This document shows positions 1 through 13,014 of a stretch of DNA of 64,000 nt, one piece after another (position 1 is the stretch's first letter; each line of letters opens with the position of its first letter). The translations under genes were made by a program, and so were the position numbers. This DNA comes from Aegilops tauschii subsp. strangulata. Lineage: Eukaryota > Streptophyta > Magnoliopsida > Poales > Poaceae. Under the pieces are notes generated by a model. It was not told the origin of the DNA. It saw only the letters and a list, made by a program, of their open reading frames with translations, and made no database searches. Where the stretch lies: assembly GCF_002575655.3 (NCBI RefSeq), contig NC_053036.3, positions 160,308,627 through 160,372,626 of the forward strand, in the 5' to 3' direction.

Positions 1-11
1 CTATTGCTTTC

Positions 12-3000
12 TGTGACGCCCCCGATTCAATCGTACACTAACCATACATGCAAATGTGTACGATCAAGATCAAGGACTCAAGGGAAGATATCACAACATA
101 ATTCTAGACACAAATTAAAATAATACAAGCTTTATATTACAAGCCAGGGGCCTCGAGGGCTCGAATACATAAGCTCGAATACACAAGAGTCGGCGGAAGC
201 AACAATATCTGAGTACAGACATAGGTTAGACAATTCTACCTTAAGAAGGCTAGCACAAAAGCAACATCGATCGAAAAGGCAAGGCCTCCTGCCTGGGAGC
301 CTCCTAACTACTCCTGGTCGTCGGCGGACTCCACGTAGTAGTAGGCACCCTCAGTGTAGTAGTAGTCGTCGTCGAAGGTGGCATCTGGATCCTGGGCTCC
401 GCCATCTGGTTGCGACATCCGAGAAGAATGGAAAAGGGGGGAAAAGGGGGAGCAAAGCAACCGTGAGTACTCATCCAAAGTACTCGCAAGCAAGGATCTA
501 CACTACATATGCATCGGTGTCAATGAAATGGGTAGTATATGTGGACTGAACTGCAGAATGCCAGAAGAGAAGGGGAAAGCCTAGCCTATCAAAGACTAGC
601 ATCTTCAAGCAGCTCCAAGCATCTTGCAGCATCAGAAGAGATAAGAGTAGCATAAAGTAAAGTAGTAGTAGTGTTATCAACTTCGGCCAGAGATCCTTTC
701 TCGACTCCCTGCGAGAAAGCATCCCAGAGCCATACCATCCATTTCTCATCACAAGTATCCAGTTCTAGCTGTATCGATCGGGATACAACTCCAAGTGTCC
801 ATTACCGTAGGACAGGCTATCGATAGATGTTTTCTTCCCTGCAGGGGTGCACCAACTTACCCACCACGCTCGATTAACTCCGGCCGGACACACTTCCTGG
901 ATCATGCCCGACCTCGGCCAAACAATACGCCGCAACCCGACCTAGGCTTAATAGAGAGGCCAGCACGACGGACTAAACCTATGCCCCCAGGGGTCATGGG
1001 CCATCGCCCCGGGAACTCCTGCACGTTGCGAACGCGGCCGGTGCGCAGACCTAGCTACCTCCTTAAAAAAGGCAGGTGCTTACCAGTCCAACCCGGCGCG
1101 CGCCGCTCAGTCGCTGACGTCTTTTAAGCTTCGACTGATGCATACGACGCAGAACGCCCATACTATGCCCACGTGATGGTTAGTGCTATCAGGCCAGAGG
1201 CCCCTCGGATCTAATATCCAAACCGTTAGTGTGTTGGTAGTGCGGTCACGAGCAGAGACTCACGAGAGATGTGACCCCGTCGCCCCGTCTCGAGGACCTG
1301 CGGCAAGGGCTAAGAATGCCCGGCCACGCCTCGTATTCAGCTCTCGGGTACCCTCCAGGTCAACCCGTCTCCACATCACTCGCGGGTACCCCTCAGGGGC
1401 GACCCGCCTTTCCAAGTAACAGTTGTAAAGTCCAAGTATCCGTGTGTCCAAACACCAAGGGGAAACTTCGAGGAACCACCCTCAGTGTATTCCACTTGAC
1501 ATAATCATCAAGGTGAACATAAGAGGAACCACCCTCGAGGTTCAATCTTGAGGGGTTGCACGACAGAGTCGTATCGGAAGTGGTTAAGGAGGAAATCAAC
1601 CTCGATGACCATGACCGAATAGCTACACTACAGAGATCTCATCAGGAGTGATGTATGAGGTGTCACCCTCGGCACTCGATGGTAACTCTGCAGAGTCGAG
1701 CAACAAAAGGGGCATGATGTGATGTGAGGTGTCGGGCTCTGGTCGTTCATCACGTTGATCGAGTCGTCGATGATGAAGCAGGGGCAACAAGGACAAGGTG
1801 GGGGTCACTGATGGATCACTAACCAACCTATACTAAGCAGTTTAGGATAAGGAGGTACGGTAACAATAAGCAGGTTACAAAAGTAGGCAATCCATCAGAA
1901 TAGGAGCAAACAATAACAGTAGCAAAATCTAATGCAAGAATGAGAGAATGGAATGGGCGATATTGGCATGATCAAAGGGGGGGGGCTTGCCTGGAAGCTC
2001 TGATGAAAAGGGAGAAGTGTCGTCGTTGACGTAGTCGATCAGAGGGGCACCATCGGTCTCGGGGTCTACCGGAGAGAAGAGGGGGAAGAAACAATAAATA
2101 TAGAGCAAACAAAGGTACCACTAAGCATGACATGACGAAAAGCAGAACTAGGGTCGACCTAACGTAGTACTGCACGATATAGGTGAAGGGGGAATTCAAC
2201 CGGGAATGTTTTCCAGGTTCCGGACCTGTGTCAGACAGATGACCGGAGGGGGAAAGTTCCATGTTCAGCATGCTAGGGGCATGTGACAAATGAACGGACC
2301 GCGTATTCAGATTCATTGGATTTTTCTGAGCAACTTTCATGTAGAAACATTTTCATCCGAGTTACGGTTTATTTTCTATGAATTTTCAAAGATTAAACCA
2401 TTTTCTGGATTTATTTGTATTAACCGAAATGGAATATGACGTCAGCATGATGTGTTGATGACCTCAGCAGTCAACAGAGCGACTGACCAGGTCAAACCTG
2501 ACCAGTGGGTCCAGTGGGACCCACATGTCATAGACAGAGAGCTAACAGAGTTTTAAAACTAACTAAACAAAGTTATTTAGCAGGTAGGCCCCACCTGTCA
2601 TAGACTAATTAACTAAACTAATTGTTTTAGTTATTAAAACATTTTAATTAGAGGATTAAGCGGTGGGGCCCGCACGTCAGCATCACTAGGACGCCTAGTC
2701 AGCACGTTGACTGGGTCAACGGTTAGCGGGACCCAGTGGCAGTGGCTCAGCGGCGTGGTCCAGGGCTGCCGCGTCAGCGCCACGTCGGACGGCGACCGGA
2801 GTCGTGCCGGCGACCATTCCCGCGGCGGAAGTTCGCCGGAAAACATCTACAAGGCACAGTTCACCGCGTGTTTGGTCGCGTTCGAGAGCTGGCGTCGGCG
2901 CGCATCGCGTGGTGCCACCGGTTGGTCTCGGGGAGGCTCGATACGATGACGGCGAGCACCTTAGCGGTCACCAGAGTTCGGCCATAGGCGGGGTGAGCGA

Positions 3001-4166
3001 CAGAGGCCACGGGGAGGGGATCTAGCGGCACGAGCGGCCGCGGTGAGGGGACCTGAGCACGTTCCCGTGCTCGGGCGAGCCTGACAGTGACTACAGCATC
3101 GGCGGCGAGCAATGCGACGGAGCAGGGTTCGGGCGGCGATGGCAGAGGCTGCCACGACGCGGGAAGAGCACGGGGTGAGAGGGAGAGGGAGGAGGAGCTC
3201 ACTAGGTGCCTGTAGGTGTGCTCAGTGGGCTCGAGGGAGGCGCGAGGTGGCCAAATTCGACGTCGGCGTTCGTCGGAGCAGAGGAGGAAGAAGAGGTCGC
3301 CTCGCTCGCTGTGGGGGCTCCTGGCTTGGTCCGGTGGTCGAGGAAGACGTCGCGGGGCACGACGGCGCTCGGGGACTCGTCGGAGAGGGACGGGGACAGC
3401 GGTGGCCGCAGGATCGTCCGACGCACGGCGACGGTGGCGCATGGGAGGAGTGAGCGCGTGAGGGAGAGGGGAAAGGTGGATCTGGGGGAGGAGAGGCGCA
3501 AGTGGGAGTGGGGAGTGGGGAGGGAGCCCGAGGCATCAGGGCTGCCCTTATCCCCTTGCCGGCGTCGTGGCAGTACGGGGCGGTGCGCCCGGTCCGGCGG
3601 GGACGCGCCCCGGTCGAAGGAGTAGTGGGGAAGGGGACCGACCGCGCGGGGGGGGGAGGTCGGCCGGCCTGCTGGGATGGGCCGAAGCCGAGGCCAGGGG
3701 CTCTCCCACCCCTTATTCTTTCCTTTTCTTTTTCTTTTTTGTTTTTTTCCAGCAGCTTTTGCCTTTTCTTTTATCCACTAATGACTTTGCAAAATTATGC
3801 CACTGGCTAAAACAATTCCAAAGAATTATTATGCACTGCCACAAAAAGATTGTGAGGCTTTTGAAAAAGGTTGCAATTTTTATAAATTAAAAAAGCCATT
3901 TAATCTATTGTTTTAGCCACAGCTTTAATTGGTTTAGGCCATTTAAACACCTCGCAAAAATGTTGGTTCACCACCAATATTAACAAATGATTATTTGCCA
4001 CAAGATGAACATTTTAGATTTCATATCTGGCAAATATGAATTTTTGACTTTAGATTTGATTTGAATTTGATTTGTGATTTGGATCAAGTGAAGGTTAGCA
4101 ACAGTAACATAATGGCATGGCACCATTAATAGGGGATTACTGTAGCATGACACTAGGGGTGTTACA
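12..4166 (-). repeat. 3-prime LTR of the LARD-like element
   Basis: This LTR aligns end to end with 7447-11592. About seven differences are seen by eye in the first 115 bases, so the two copies have diverged noticeably since insertion. The left copy carries a 14 bp tandem duplication near 160-187 (unit CTCGAATACATAAG) missing from the right copy. A GC-rich portion (about 2700-3700) produces many long chance reading frames in all frames. Confidence 0.88.
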
Positions 4167-4181
4167 AATCTCCTCCACTAC
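4167..4181 (-). promoter_or_regulatory. Polypurine tract of LARD-like element
   Basis: Read on the minus strand this is GTAGTGGAGGAGATT, a purine-rich run directly abutting the 3-prime LTR, as expected for the plus-strand primer of reverse transcription. Confidence 0.7.
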
Positions 4182-7100
4182 AAGAACTCTCGTCCCGAGA
4201 TTTAAGTGGGGAAGTAAAGAGTAACTTCGGGAGAACTGACCCTTATAGGGTTAATTATCCGATGAACAATTCAGGGAATGAGGCAGAAGTATCTCTCGAG
4301 TTGAAATTCAAGAAAGTCATCGAGAGCAAGGCTAGAAGGTCCAATAATAAGCTTCAAGCGGATGGACAATCGTTCGATGTCTAAAACAGAGTGTGAAAGG
4401 GGTTCGGAGCATCGAGAATAAGTATTGCATCTAGTAGCAGAACAAATCACAAGAAGGTGGCTCATGAATTACATACGAAGCCAAGCGTGAGGAACAATTT
4501 GGAAGACAGGGATGTACATGAGAGTTAGGTTTCGATCCCGTGGAATTGTGGGTTATGGGCCCACCATGTGAGTTAAAAGTAGAAAGGCACTAACATTGTG
4601 CATGGCCATGATGGCAGGGCAGGTCAGAGGATAGCCTGTCAATTATGTTGGCAATAATGTTGGTACCAAGGGCGAGGGATGAAGAGAACCATTTTCCTGC
4701 TTGTTAAGACGAGGCGGACCAATAGGCAAAGTTCTCGTCCATCGGTGGCTACCTAAATGTCATCAACAATAGTAACAAGGTATTACTGACAGAGTTTGTA
4801 CACCGAGGTGTTTACATAAGCAGGGAATTATCACCGCTCATGTATGTTAGTTTACAAGAAAGGTTAAGCAAAACAATGGAAAGGAAAGTGTGTTGAAACA
4901 CAAGTATTAGGAGTATATCCTTCACAAGAACAAGCAGAGCAGGATAATCATGACAGGACTGCAAGTAGATAACCACTTCAGTAAAAGAGGTGAGGAAATT
5001 CATGACGTTACCCATACAATAGGGTTTGGATAATCGATCAAGAAACATTTAGCATTGCGCTTCCAATGTTCTTGTTGACGATCGGAGTACCACATACGTG
5101 CTTCCGGATAGCATTGACATGGTCATCAGGTAAATGTCAGACTTTTGGATTCACAATGGATCCCACGGGAACTGTTAGAATAGTTCGTACAATTTCATCA
5201 TGGAAAGGATGAGGATGTGGCCGATGGGTTCAGCAGCAATTCATCGACATGCCAAAAGGATGTAATGCCAAAATGATATGAACAAGTTTGTGTTGGGGGG
5301 GAGGCAAGAATGTTGTCGATGATAACCCAAATCATTGAGGGGCAAGGATGGTATTTCTCATCATGAATTTGATTGATATCCTAGAAGAGCATCAGAATGT
5401 TAATGATGATCATGACACATTTGTCAAGAGATTTCATGAAGATGTAATCGATCGGCGATGACATCAAGTCAAAGGAATGATGATGCAAAATGTTATTGGA
5501 ACCACGGGTACGACACAAACTCGAAATCAAGCTTGCTGTTTGAGGCGAAATGATATGATGAGGAAGATCGACGTAAGCTTAGCTCATCATCGAAAATTGT
5601 GCTCCAGGAAGAAGAACCTGGTAGCACAGTTAAAATTTAGCACGATAATGATATAGTCGATCATGCTAGGAATGACTTGAAGGATTATTAAACTCGTAAG
5701 CAACGAAAATAGCTTAGAGTTATTGAATCGGAGTGTGGAATCGATTCACTTATCGGTGTTCTCGAGTGACTAATAACTCGAAACCTGAGGCAATCTAAAA
5801 TCATTGAGGAGCAATACCAGATGAAGACTCATAGGAAGCAACACAGTTCTTTGTTATTCTCGAGATACCGGAGGGTAATACTCGAAGGAATGTCAAGATA
5901 GAGGTTGCGAAGATGCATTGATCTGCAGAAGACAAGTGCTTTAACTTGTCCGAGAAATGGAATCAAAGGGGAACAATCATGGTCAGAACCACGGTTGCAA
6001 AGGACCAAACATAGTTACCAGATGAACATATAACAAGGGGATTATTATTATCACAAGAAGCTTCCATGATAAGTTCCACATCGGGTCCATGGGCATGAAC
6101 ACAAAGTTCAAGGTCGACTCCCACTTCTTCAATGCATAACCTTCCATTCACTTCCTGTTGTAGTGTTGAAATTATATCTGGCAAAACGCCAGAAGAGTAT
6201 GACTCGTGAAAACTCTCGGGTTCACAGAGATTAGGGATGCTATAGGTACAACCCATAGGGGCATCTTAGGAACATATACCACAAACTCCAAGAGTAAATA
6301 ACACAAGCTCGAAAGTAAAGCATGGTTGACAAAAGGAAAGGATACAATTTACCAAAAGCATTATGTATCCGAGGAAAGGCTCACAAGGTTATTGAATATG
6401 AAGGACGTTGTCGGATAAAATCCAACAAAGGATCTGGTGGTCGATAAGGAATTTGATGTGAGCATCGGTACTCAACCAAAAGATGAAAGAATGCAAGGAG
6501 ATATGATTATATAAACAACTGACTAATTCAAGCTCAAATGCAAAGGAATTATGATTTCCAAATCAAGGGATCATAAGCAAACACTCTGATAAAGGATGGA
6601 TAAGTTGAATAGACTTAGGGGTACAATCGACAACAATTTTATTGGTCGAGAACCAGCTCAGGTTCAGAAAGACGTCTGAGAAGATAATTTATAAGGATCA
6701 ACTGATGATTTGCGTGCATTCGCGCATAAGTTGAATCAACGGACTCAAAATGATAGTGACAAAGGACGCCAATAAGATTACTAGACTTATGGGATTAACC
6801 ATAATGCAAGCAAGCAAGAATTTCAAGAGCAATAGGCTGCTGAAGATTTTTGGAAGATTGAATAGCGTTTAGAAGACATTTGTGAAACACATGAACAACT
6901 GGGGATGAACGAATCCCCGGTAAGTGTGAGGAATTATTCATACATGTATTCATGCGGAAAAGGAGATGCAAGGAAGCAGGCACAGAGGATTCTCGGAACA
7001 ATAGAGAGAATTTCGAGGCATCTCGTAATAACAAGAGCAACGAGGAATGATTGTATGAATGGCAAGTGTATGTAGTTTTCCATAGGGGTTGACGGTGGAA

Positions 7101-7430
7101 GGGAATCGCAAAAGCGATGGGCACAAGTTCTCGAACGAACATCAGAGAGTATCTTCGAAGTCTTCTGGTGAAGCAGGCGATCATATGGAATGAAGTGGCT
7201 CTCCGGGATGAAGTGGTTACGAGAACCTATTGTCAGAGTTAGCAAAATCGTTTAACCCGATTAGAAGAGAGATCAGAGTCCCAGAGTATAGACGAGGAAT
7301 AAAAGATCCTAATACCACCCAATTGGCGACGTGGGCCCGTAAGCCACACAGCCAAGTTAGTAAAATAGTTTTGGACGACTAGACTCAACTTCGGCCAAGG
7401 AGTTGGAAAGGGGGCTAGCTATAGGCAGTT

Positions 7431-7443
7431 GGCTCTGATACCA
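7431..7443 (-). promoter_or_regulatory. Primer-binding site of LARD-like element
   Basis: The plus strand reads GGCTCTGATACCA, the reverse complement of TGGTATCAGAGCC, which pairs with the 3-prime end of initiator tRNA-Met. It lies three bases from the LTR edge at 7447 and fixes the element orientation as minus. Confidence 0.9.
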
Positions 7444-7446
7444 ACT

Positions 7447-10400
7447 TGTGACGCCACCGATTCAATCGTACACTAATCATACACGCAAATGTGTACGATC
7501 AAGATCAAGGACTCACGGGAAGATATCACAACACAACTCTAGAAACAAATTAAAATAATACAAGCTTTATATTACAAGCCAGGGGCCTCGAGGGCTCGAA
7601 TACACAAGAGTCAGCGGAAGCAACAATATCTGAGTACAGACATAGGTTAGACAATTCTGCCTTAAGAAGGCTAGCACAAAAGCAACATCGATCGAAAAGG
7701 CAAGGCCTCCTGCCTGGGAGCCTCCTAACTACTCCTGGTCGTCGGTGGACTCCACGTAGTAGTAGGCACCCTCAGTGTAGTAGCAGTCGTCCTCGAAGGT
7801 GGCGTCTAGATCCTGGGCTCCACCATCTGGTTGCGAAATCCGAGAAGATTGGAATGGGAGGAAAAGGGGGAGCAAAGCAACCGTGAGTACTCATCCAAAG
7901 TACTCGCAAGCAAGGATCTACACTACATATGCATCGGTGTCAATGAAATGGGTAGTATATGTGTACTGAGCTGCAGAATGCCAGAAGAGAAGAGGAAAGC
8001 CTAGCCTATCGAAGACTAGCATCTTCAAGCAGCTCCAAGCATCTTGCAGCATCAGAAGAGATAAGAGTAGCATAAAGTAAAGTATTAGTAGTGTTATCAA
8101 CCTCGGCCAGAGATCCTTTCTCGACTCCCTGCGAGAAAGCATCCCAGAGCCATACTATCCATTTCTCATCACAAGTATCTAGTTCTAGTTGTATCGATTG
8201 GGATACAACTCCAAGTGTCCGTTACCGTAGGACAGACTATCGATAGATGTTTTCTTCCCTGCAGGGGTGCACCAACTTACCCACCACGCTCGATTAACTC
8301 CGGCCGGATACACTTTCCTGGGTCATGCCCGGCCTCGGCCAAACAATGCGCCGCAACCCGACCTAGGCTTAATAGAGAGGTCAACACGACGGACTAAACC
8401 TATGCCCCCAGGGGTCATGGGCCATCGCCCCGGGAACTCCTGCATGTTGCGAACGCGGCCGGTGAGCAGACCTAGCTACCTCCTTAAAAAAGGCAGGTGC
8501 TTACCAGTCCAACCCGGCGGGCGCCGCTTAGTCGCTGACGTCTATTAAGCTTCGGCTGATGCATACGACGCAGAACGTCCATACTATGCCAACGTGATGG
8601 TTAGTGCTATCAGGCCGAGGCCCCATGAATCAAATATCCAACCATTAGTGTGTTGGTAGTGCGGTCACGAGCAGAGACTCACGAAAGATGTGACCCTGTC
8701 GCCCCGTCTCGAGGACTTGCGGCAAGGGCTAAGAATGCCCGGCCACGCCTCGTATTCAGCTCTCGGGTACCCTCCAGGTCAACCCGTCTCCACATCACTC
8801 GCGGGTACCCCTCAGGGTCGACCCGCCTTTCCAAGTAACAGCTGTAAAGTCCAAGTATCTGTGTGCCCAAACACCAAGGGGAAACTCCGAGGAACCACCC
8901 TCAGTGTATTCCACTCAATGTAATCATCAAGGTGAACGTAAGAGGAACCACCCTCGAGGTTCACACTTGAGGGGTTGCACGACAGAGTCGTGTCAGAAGT
9001 GGTTAAGGAGGAAATCACCCTCGATGACCACGACCGAATAGCTACACTACAGAGATCTCATCAGGAGTGATGTATGAGGTGTCACCCTCGGCACTCGATG
9101 GTAACTCTGCAGAGTCGAGCAACAAAAGGGGTGTGATGTGATGTGAGGTGTCGGGCTCTGGTCGTCGATCAGGTTGATCGAGTCATCGATGATGAAGCAG
9201 GGGCAACAAGGACAAGGTGGGGGTCACTGATGGATCACTAACCAACCTATACTAAGCAGTTGAGGATAAGCAAGTAAGGTAACAATAAGGAGGTTACAAA
9301 AGCAGGCAATGCATCAGAATAGGAGCAAACAATAACACTAGCAAAAACTAATGCAAGCATGAGAGAATGGAATGGGCGATATTGGCACGATCAAAGGGGG
9401 GGCTTGCCTGGAAGCTCTGCTGAAAAGGGAGAAGTATCATCGGTGACGTAGTCGATCACAGGGGCACCATCGGTCTCGGGGTCTACCGGAGAGAAGAGGG
9501 GGAAGAAACAATAAATACAGAGCAAACACAGGTACCACTAAGCATGACCTGACGAAAAGCAGAACTAGGGTCGACCTAACGTAGTACTGCACGATATAGG
9601 TGAAGGGGGAATTCAACCTCGAATGTTTTCCCGGTTCCGGACCTGTGTCAGACAGATGACCGGAGGGGGAAAGTTCCATGTTCAGCATGCTAGGGGCATG
9701 TGACAAATGAACGGACCGCGTATTCGGATTCATTGGATTTTTCTGAGCAACTTTCATGTAGAAAACATTTTCATCCGAGTTACGGTTATTTTCTATGAAT
9801 TTTCAAAGATTAAACCATTTTTTGGATTTATTTGTATTAACAGAAATGGAATATGACGTCAGCATGACGTGTTGATGACCTCAGCAGTCAACAGAGCGGC
9901 TGACCAGGTCAAACCTGACCAGTGGGTCCAGTGGGACCCACATGTCATAGATAGAGAGCTAACAGAGTTTTAAAACTAACTAAACAAAGTTATTTAGCAG
10001 GTAGGCCCCACCTGTCATAGACTAATTAACTAAAATAATTAGTTTTAGTTATTAAAACATTTTAATTAGAGGATTAAGCGGTGGGGCCCGCACGTTAGCG
10101 TCACTAGGACGCCTAGTCGGCACGTTGACTGGGTCTACGGTTAGCGGGACCCAGTGGCAGTGGCTCAGCGGCGTGGTCCAGGGCTGCCGCGTCAGCGCCA
10201 CGTCGGACGGTGACCGGAGTCGCGCCGGCGACCATTCCCGCGGCGGAAGTTCGCCGAAAAACGGCTACAAGGCACAGTTCGCCGCGTTTTTGGTCGCGTT
10301 CGATAGCTGGCGTCGGCGTGCATCGCGCGGTGCCACCTGTTGGTCTCGAGGAGGCTCGATACGACGACGGCGAGCACCTTAGCGGTCGCCAGAGTTCGGC

Positions 10401-11592
10401 CATAGGCGGGGTGAGCGACAGAGGCCACGGGGAGGAGATCTAGCGGCACGAGCGGCCGCGGTGAGGGGACCTGAGCACGTTCCCGTGCTCGGGCGAGCCT
10501 GACAACGACTACAGCGTTGGCGGCGAGCTATGCGACGGAGCTGGGTTCGGGCGGCGATGGCAGAGGCTGCCACGGCGCGGGGAAGAGCACGGGGTGAGAG
10601 GGAGAGGGAGGAGGAGCTCACTAGGTGCCTGTAGGTGTGCTCAGTGGGCTCGGGGAGGCGCGAAGTGGCCAAATTCGACGTCGGCGTTCGTCGGAGCAGA
10701 GGAGGAAGAAGAGGTCGCCTCGCTCGCTGTGGGGGCTCCTGGCTTGGTCCGGTGGTCGAGGAAGACGTCGCGGGGCACGACGGCGCTCGGGGACTCGTCG
10801 GAGAGGGACGGGGACAACGATGGCCGCGGGATCGTCCGACGCACGGCGACGGTGGCGCTCGGGAGGAGTGAGCGCGTGAGGGAGAGGGGAAAGGTGGATC
10901 TGGGGGAGGAGAGGCGCAAGTGGGAGTGGGGAGTGGGGAGGGAGCCCGAGGCGTCGGGGCTGCCCTTATCCCCTTGCCGGCGTCGTGGCAGTACGGGGCG
11001 GCGCGCCCGGTCCGGCGGGGACGCGCCCCGGTCGAAGGAGTAGTGGGGAAGGGGACCGACCGCGCGCGGGGGGGGGGGGGGTGGGGGAGGTCGGCCGGCC
11101 TGCTGGGATGGGCCGAAGCCGAGGCCAGGGGCTCTCCCACCCCTTCTTCTTTCCTTTTCTTTTTCTTTTTTGTTTTTTTCCAGCAGCTTTTGCCTTTTCT
11201 TTTATCCACTAATGACTTTGCAAAATTATGCCACTGGCTAAAACAATTCCAAAGAATTATTGTGCACTGCCACAAAAAGATTGTGAGGCTTTTGAAAAAG
11301 GTTGCAATTTTTATAAATTAGCCATTTAATCTATTGTTTTAGCCACTGCTTTAATTGGTTTAGGCCATTTAAACACCTTGCAAAAATGTTGGTTCACCAC
11401 CAATATTAACATATGATTATTTGCCACAAGATGAACATTTTAGATTTCATATCTGACAAATATGAATTTTTGACTTTAGATTGGATTTGAATTTGAATTG
11501 TGATTTGGATCAAGTGAAGGTTAGCAACAGTAACATGATGACATAGCACCATTAACAGGGGATTACTGTAGCATGACACTGGGGGTGTTACA
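7447..11592 (-). repeat. 5-prime LTR of the LARD-like element
   Basis: This is the partner of 12-4166, slightly shorter (4146 versus 4155 bp). It contains a G-run near 11070 that is longer than in the other copy, and a 298-codon chance minus-strand frame (10379-11275) that is low-complexity Pro/Arg/Ser-rich sequence and is interrupted in the left copy. Confidence 0.88.
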
Positions 11593-13014
11593 CTTTCTTC
11601 ATGTCAAATACATATTCCTTCGACTATGAGATTATGCAACTCCCGGATACCGGAGGAATACCTTGTGTGCTATCAAATGTCACAACGTAACTACGTGATT
11701 ATAAAGATGCTCTACAGGTATCTCCGAAGGTGTTTGTTGGGTTGGCATAGATCGAGATTAGGATTTGTCAATCTGAGTATCGGAGAGGTATCTCTGTGCC
11801 CTCTCGGTAATGCACATCACTATAAGCCTTGCAAGCAATGTGACTAATGAGTTAGTTGCGGGATGATGCATTACGGAACGAGCAAAGAGACTTGCCGATA
11901 ACGAGATTGAACTAGGTATGAGGATATCGACGATCGAATCTCGGGCAAGTAACATACTGATGACAAAGGGAATGACGTATGTTGTCATGCGGTTTGACCG
12001 ATATAGATCTTCTTAGAATATGTAGGAACCAATATGAGCATCCAGGTTCCGCTATTGGTTATTGACCGGAGATGTGTCTCGGTCATGTCTACATAGTTCT
12101 CGAACCCGTAGGGTCCGCACGCTTAACGTTCGATGACGATTTGTATTATGAGTTATGTGTTTTGGTGACCGAAGTTTGTTTGGAGTCCCGGATGAAATCA
12201 CAGACATGACGAGGAGTCTCGAAATGGTCGAGAGGTAAAGATTGATATATTGGAAGGTTATGTACGGACACCGGAATAGTTCCGAAGAGGTTCCGGGATT
12301 TTTCGGAGTACTGGGAGGTTACCGAAACCCCCCGGGAAAGTTAATGGGCCTCATGGGCCATAGTGGAGAGGAGACAGGCCACAAGAGGTGGCGCCCCCCC
12401 ATGGCAGTCCGAATTGGACAAGGGGTGGGGGGCGCAGACCCCCTTTCCTTCTCCCTCTCCCCCTCTTTCCCTTTTCTCCTCTCTGTTGGAAGGAGGGGGG
12501 AGTCGACTAGGACTAGGAATCCTAGTGGGACTCCCCCCACTTGGCGCGCCTCTAGGCCGGCCGGCCTCCCCTCCCCTCCTTTATATACGGGGGCAGGGGC
12601 ACCGCAAAGGCACATCAATTGTTCTCTTAGCCGTGTGCGGTGCCCCCTCCACAGTTTACTCCTCCGGTCATAGCGTCGTAGTGCTTAGGCGAAGCCCTGC
12701 GGGATCACATCACCATCACCGTCACCACGCCGTTGTGCTGACGAAATCTCCCTCGACCCTCTGCTGGATCAAGAGTTCGAGGGACGTCATCGAGCTAAAC
12801 GTGTGTTGAACTTGGAGGTGCCGTACATTCGGTACTAAGATCGATTGGATCGTGAAGACATTCGACTACATCAACCATGTTAACCTAATGCTTCCGCTTT
12901 CGGTCTACGAGGGTACGTGGACACACTATCCCCCTCTCGTTGCTATGCATCTCCTAGATAGATCTTGTGTGATCGTAGGATTTTTTTTGAAATTACATGC
13001 TACGTTCCCCAACA
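11593..13014 (+). mobile_element. BARE-1/WIS/Angela-type LTR, interrupted and running off the window
   Basis: The sequence resumes here from positions 1-11 once the LARD-like element is removed. It matches the antisense of 38674-41834: the same words occur in reverse order, such as the Tyr-rich AT segment near 11600-11720 and the TATA region near 12585. It ends CTACGTTCCCCAACA at 13014, the 3-prime terminus typical of BARE/WIS/Angela LTRs. The start of the LTR is beyond the left edge. No primer-binding site follows 13014, so it is a 3-prime LTR or a solo LTR in plus orientation. It cuts into a LINE at 13015. GC-rich frames at 12242-12809 are LTR leader sequence, not genes. Confidence 0.85.

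Larger units (their letters stand above)
4167..7446 (-). repeat. Non-coding internal domain of the LARD-like element
   Basis: The 3.28 kb between the LTRs holds only short frames (longest about 130 codons) with no recognisable retroelement protein motif on either strand. It is moderately AT-rich and unlike the GC-rich LTR. In LARDs this interior is thought to be a conserved structured RNA; nothing here tests that. Confidence 0.8.
12..11592 (-). mobile_element. Complete LARD-like LTR retrotransposon (non-coding interior)
   Basis: Two long terminal repeats of about 4.15 kb (12-4166 and 7447-11592) flank a 3.28 kb interior. Both LTRs start TGTGACGCC and end GTGTTACA on the plus strand. The flanks carry a perfect 5 bp target duplication, CTTTC, at 7-11 and 11593-11597. 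A primer-binding site for initiator tRNA-Met lies just inside the right LTR and a purine-rich tract inside the left one, so the element is transcribed on the minus strand. No gag, protease, RT or integrase reading frame is visible in the interior. Long LTRs, a 3-3.5 kb non-coding interior and intact priming signals match the LARD class described from Triticeae (Sukkula-type); the family name is inference. It must rely on enzymes supplied by another gypsy-type element. It sits inside an older BARE-type LTR. Confidence 0.88.

Noticed and set aside
10379..11275. 298-codon minus-strand open frame
   Set aside because: It lies inside the GC-rich part of the LARD LTR, is low-complexity Pro/Arg/Ser sequence, and is interrupted in the sister LTR. 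A chance frame.
12242..12809. Overlapping GC-rich frames on both strands
   Set aside because: They correspond to the leader region of a BARE-type LTR, also present antisense at 38674-39350.
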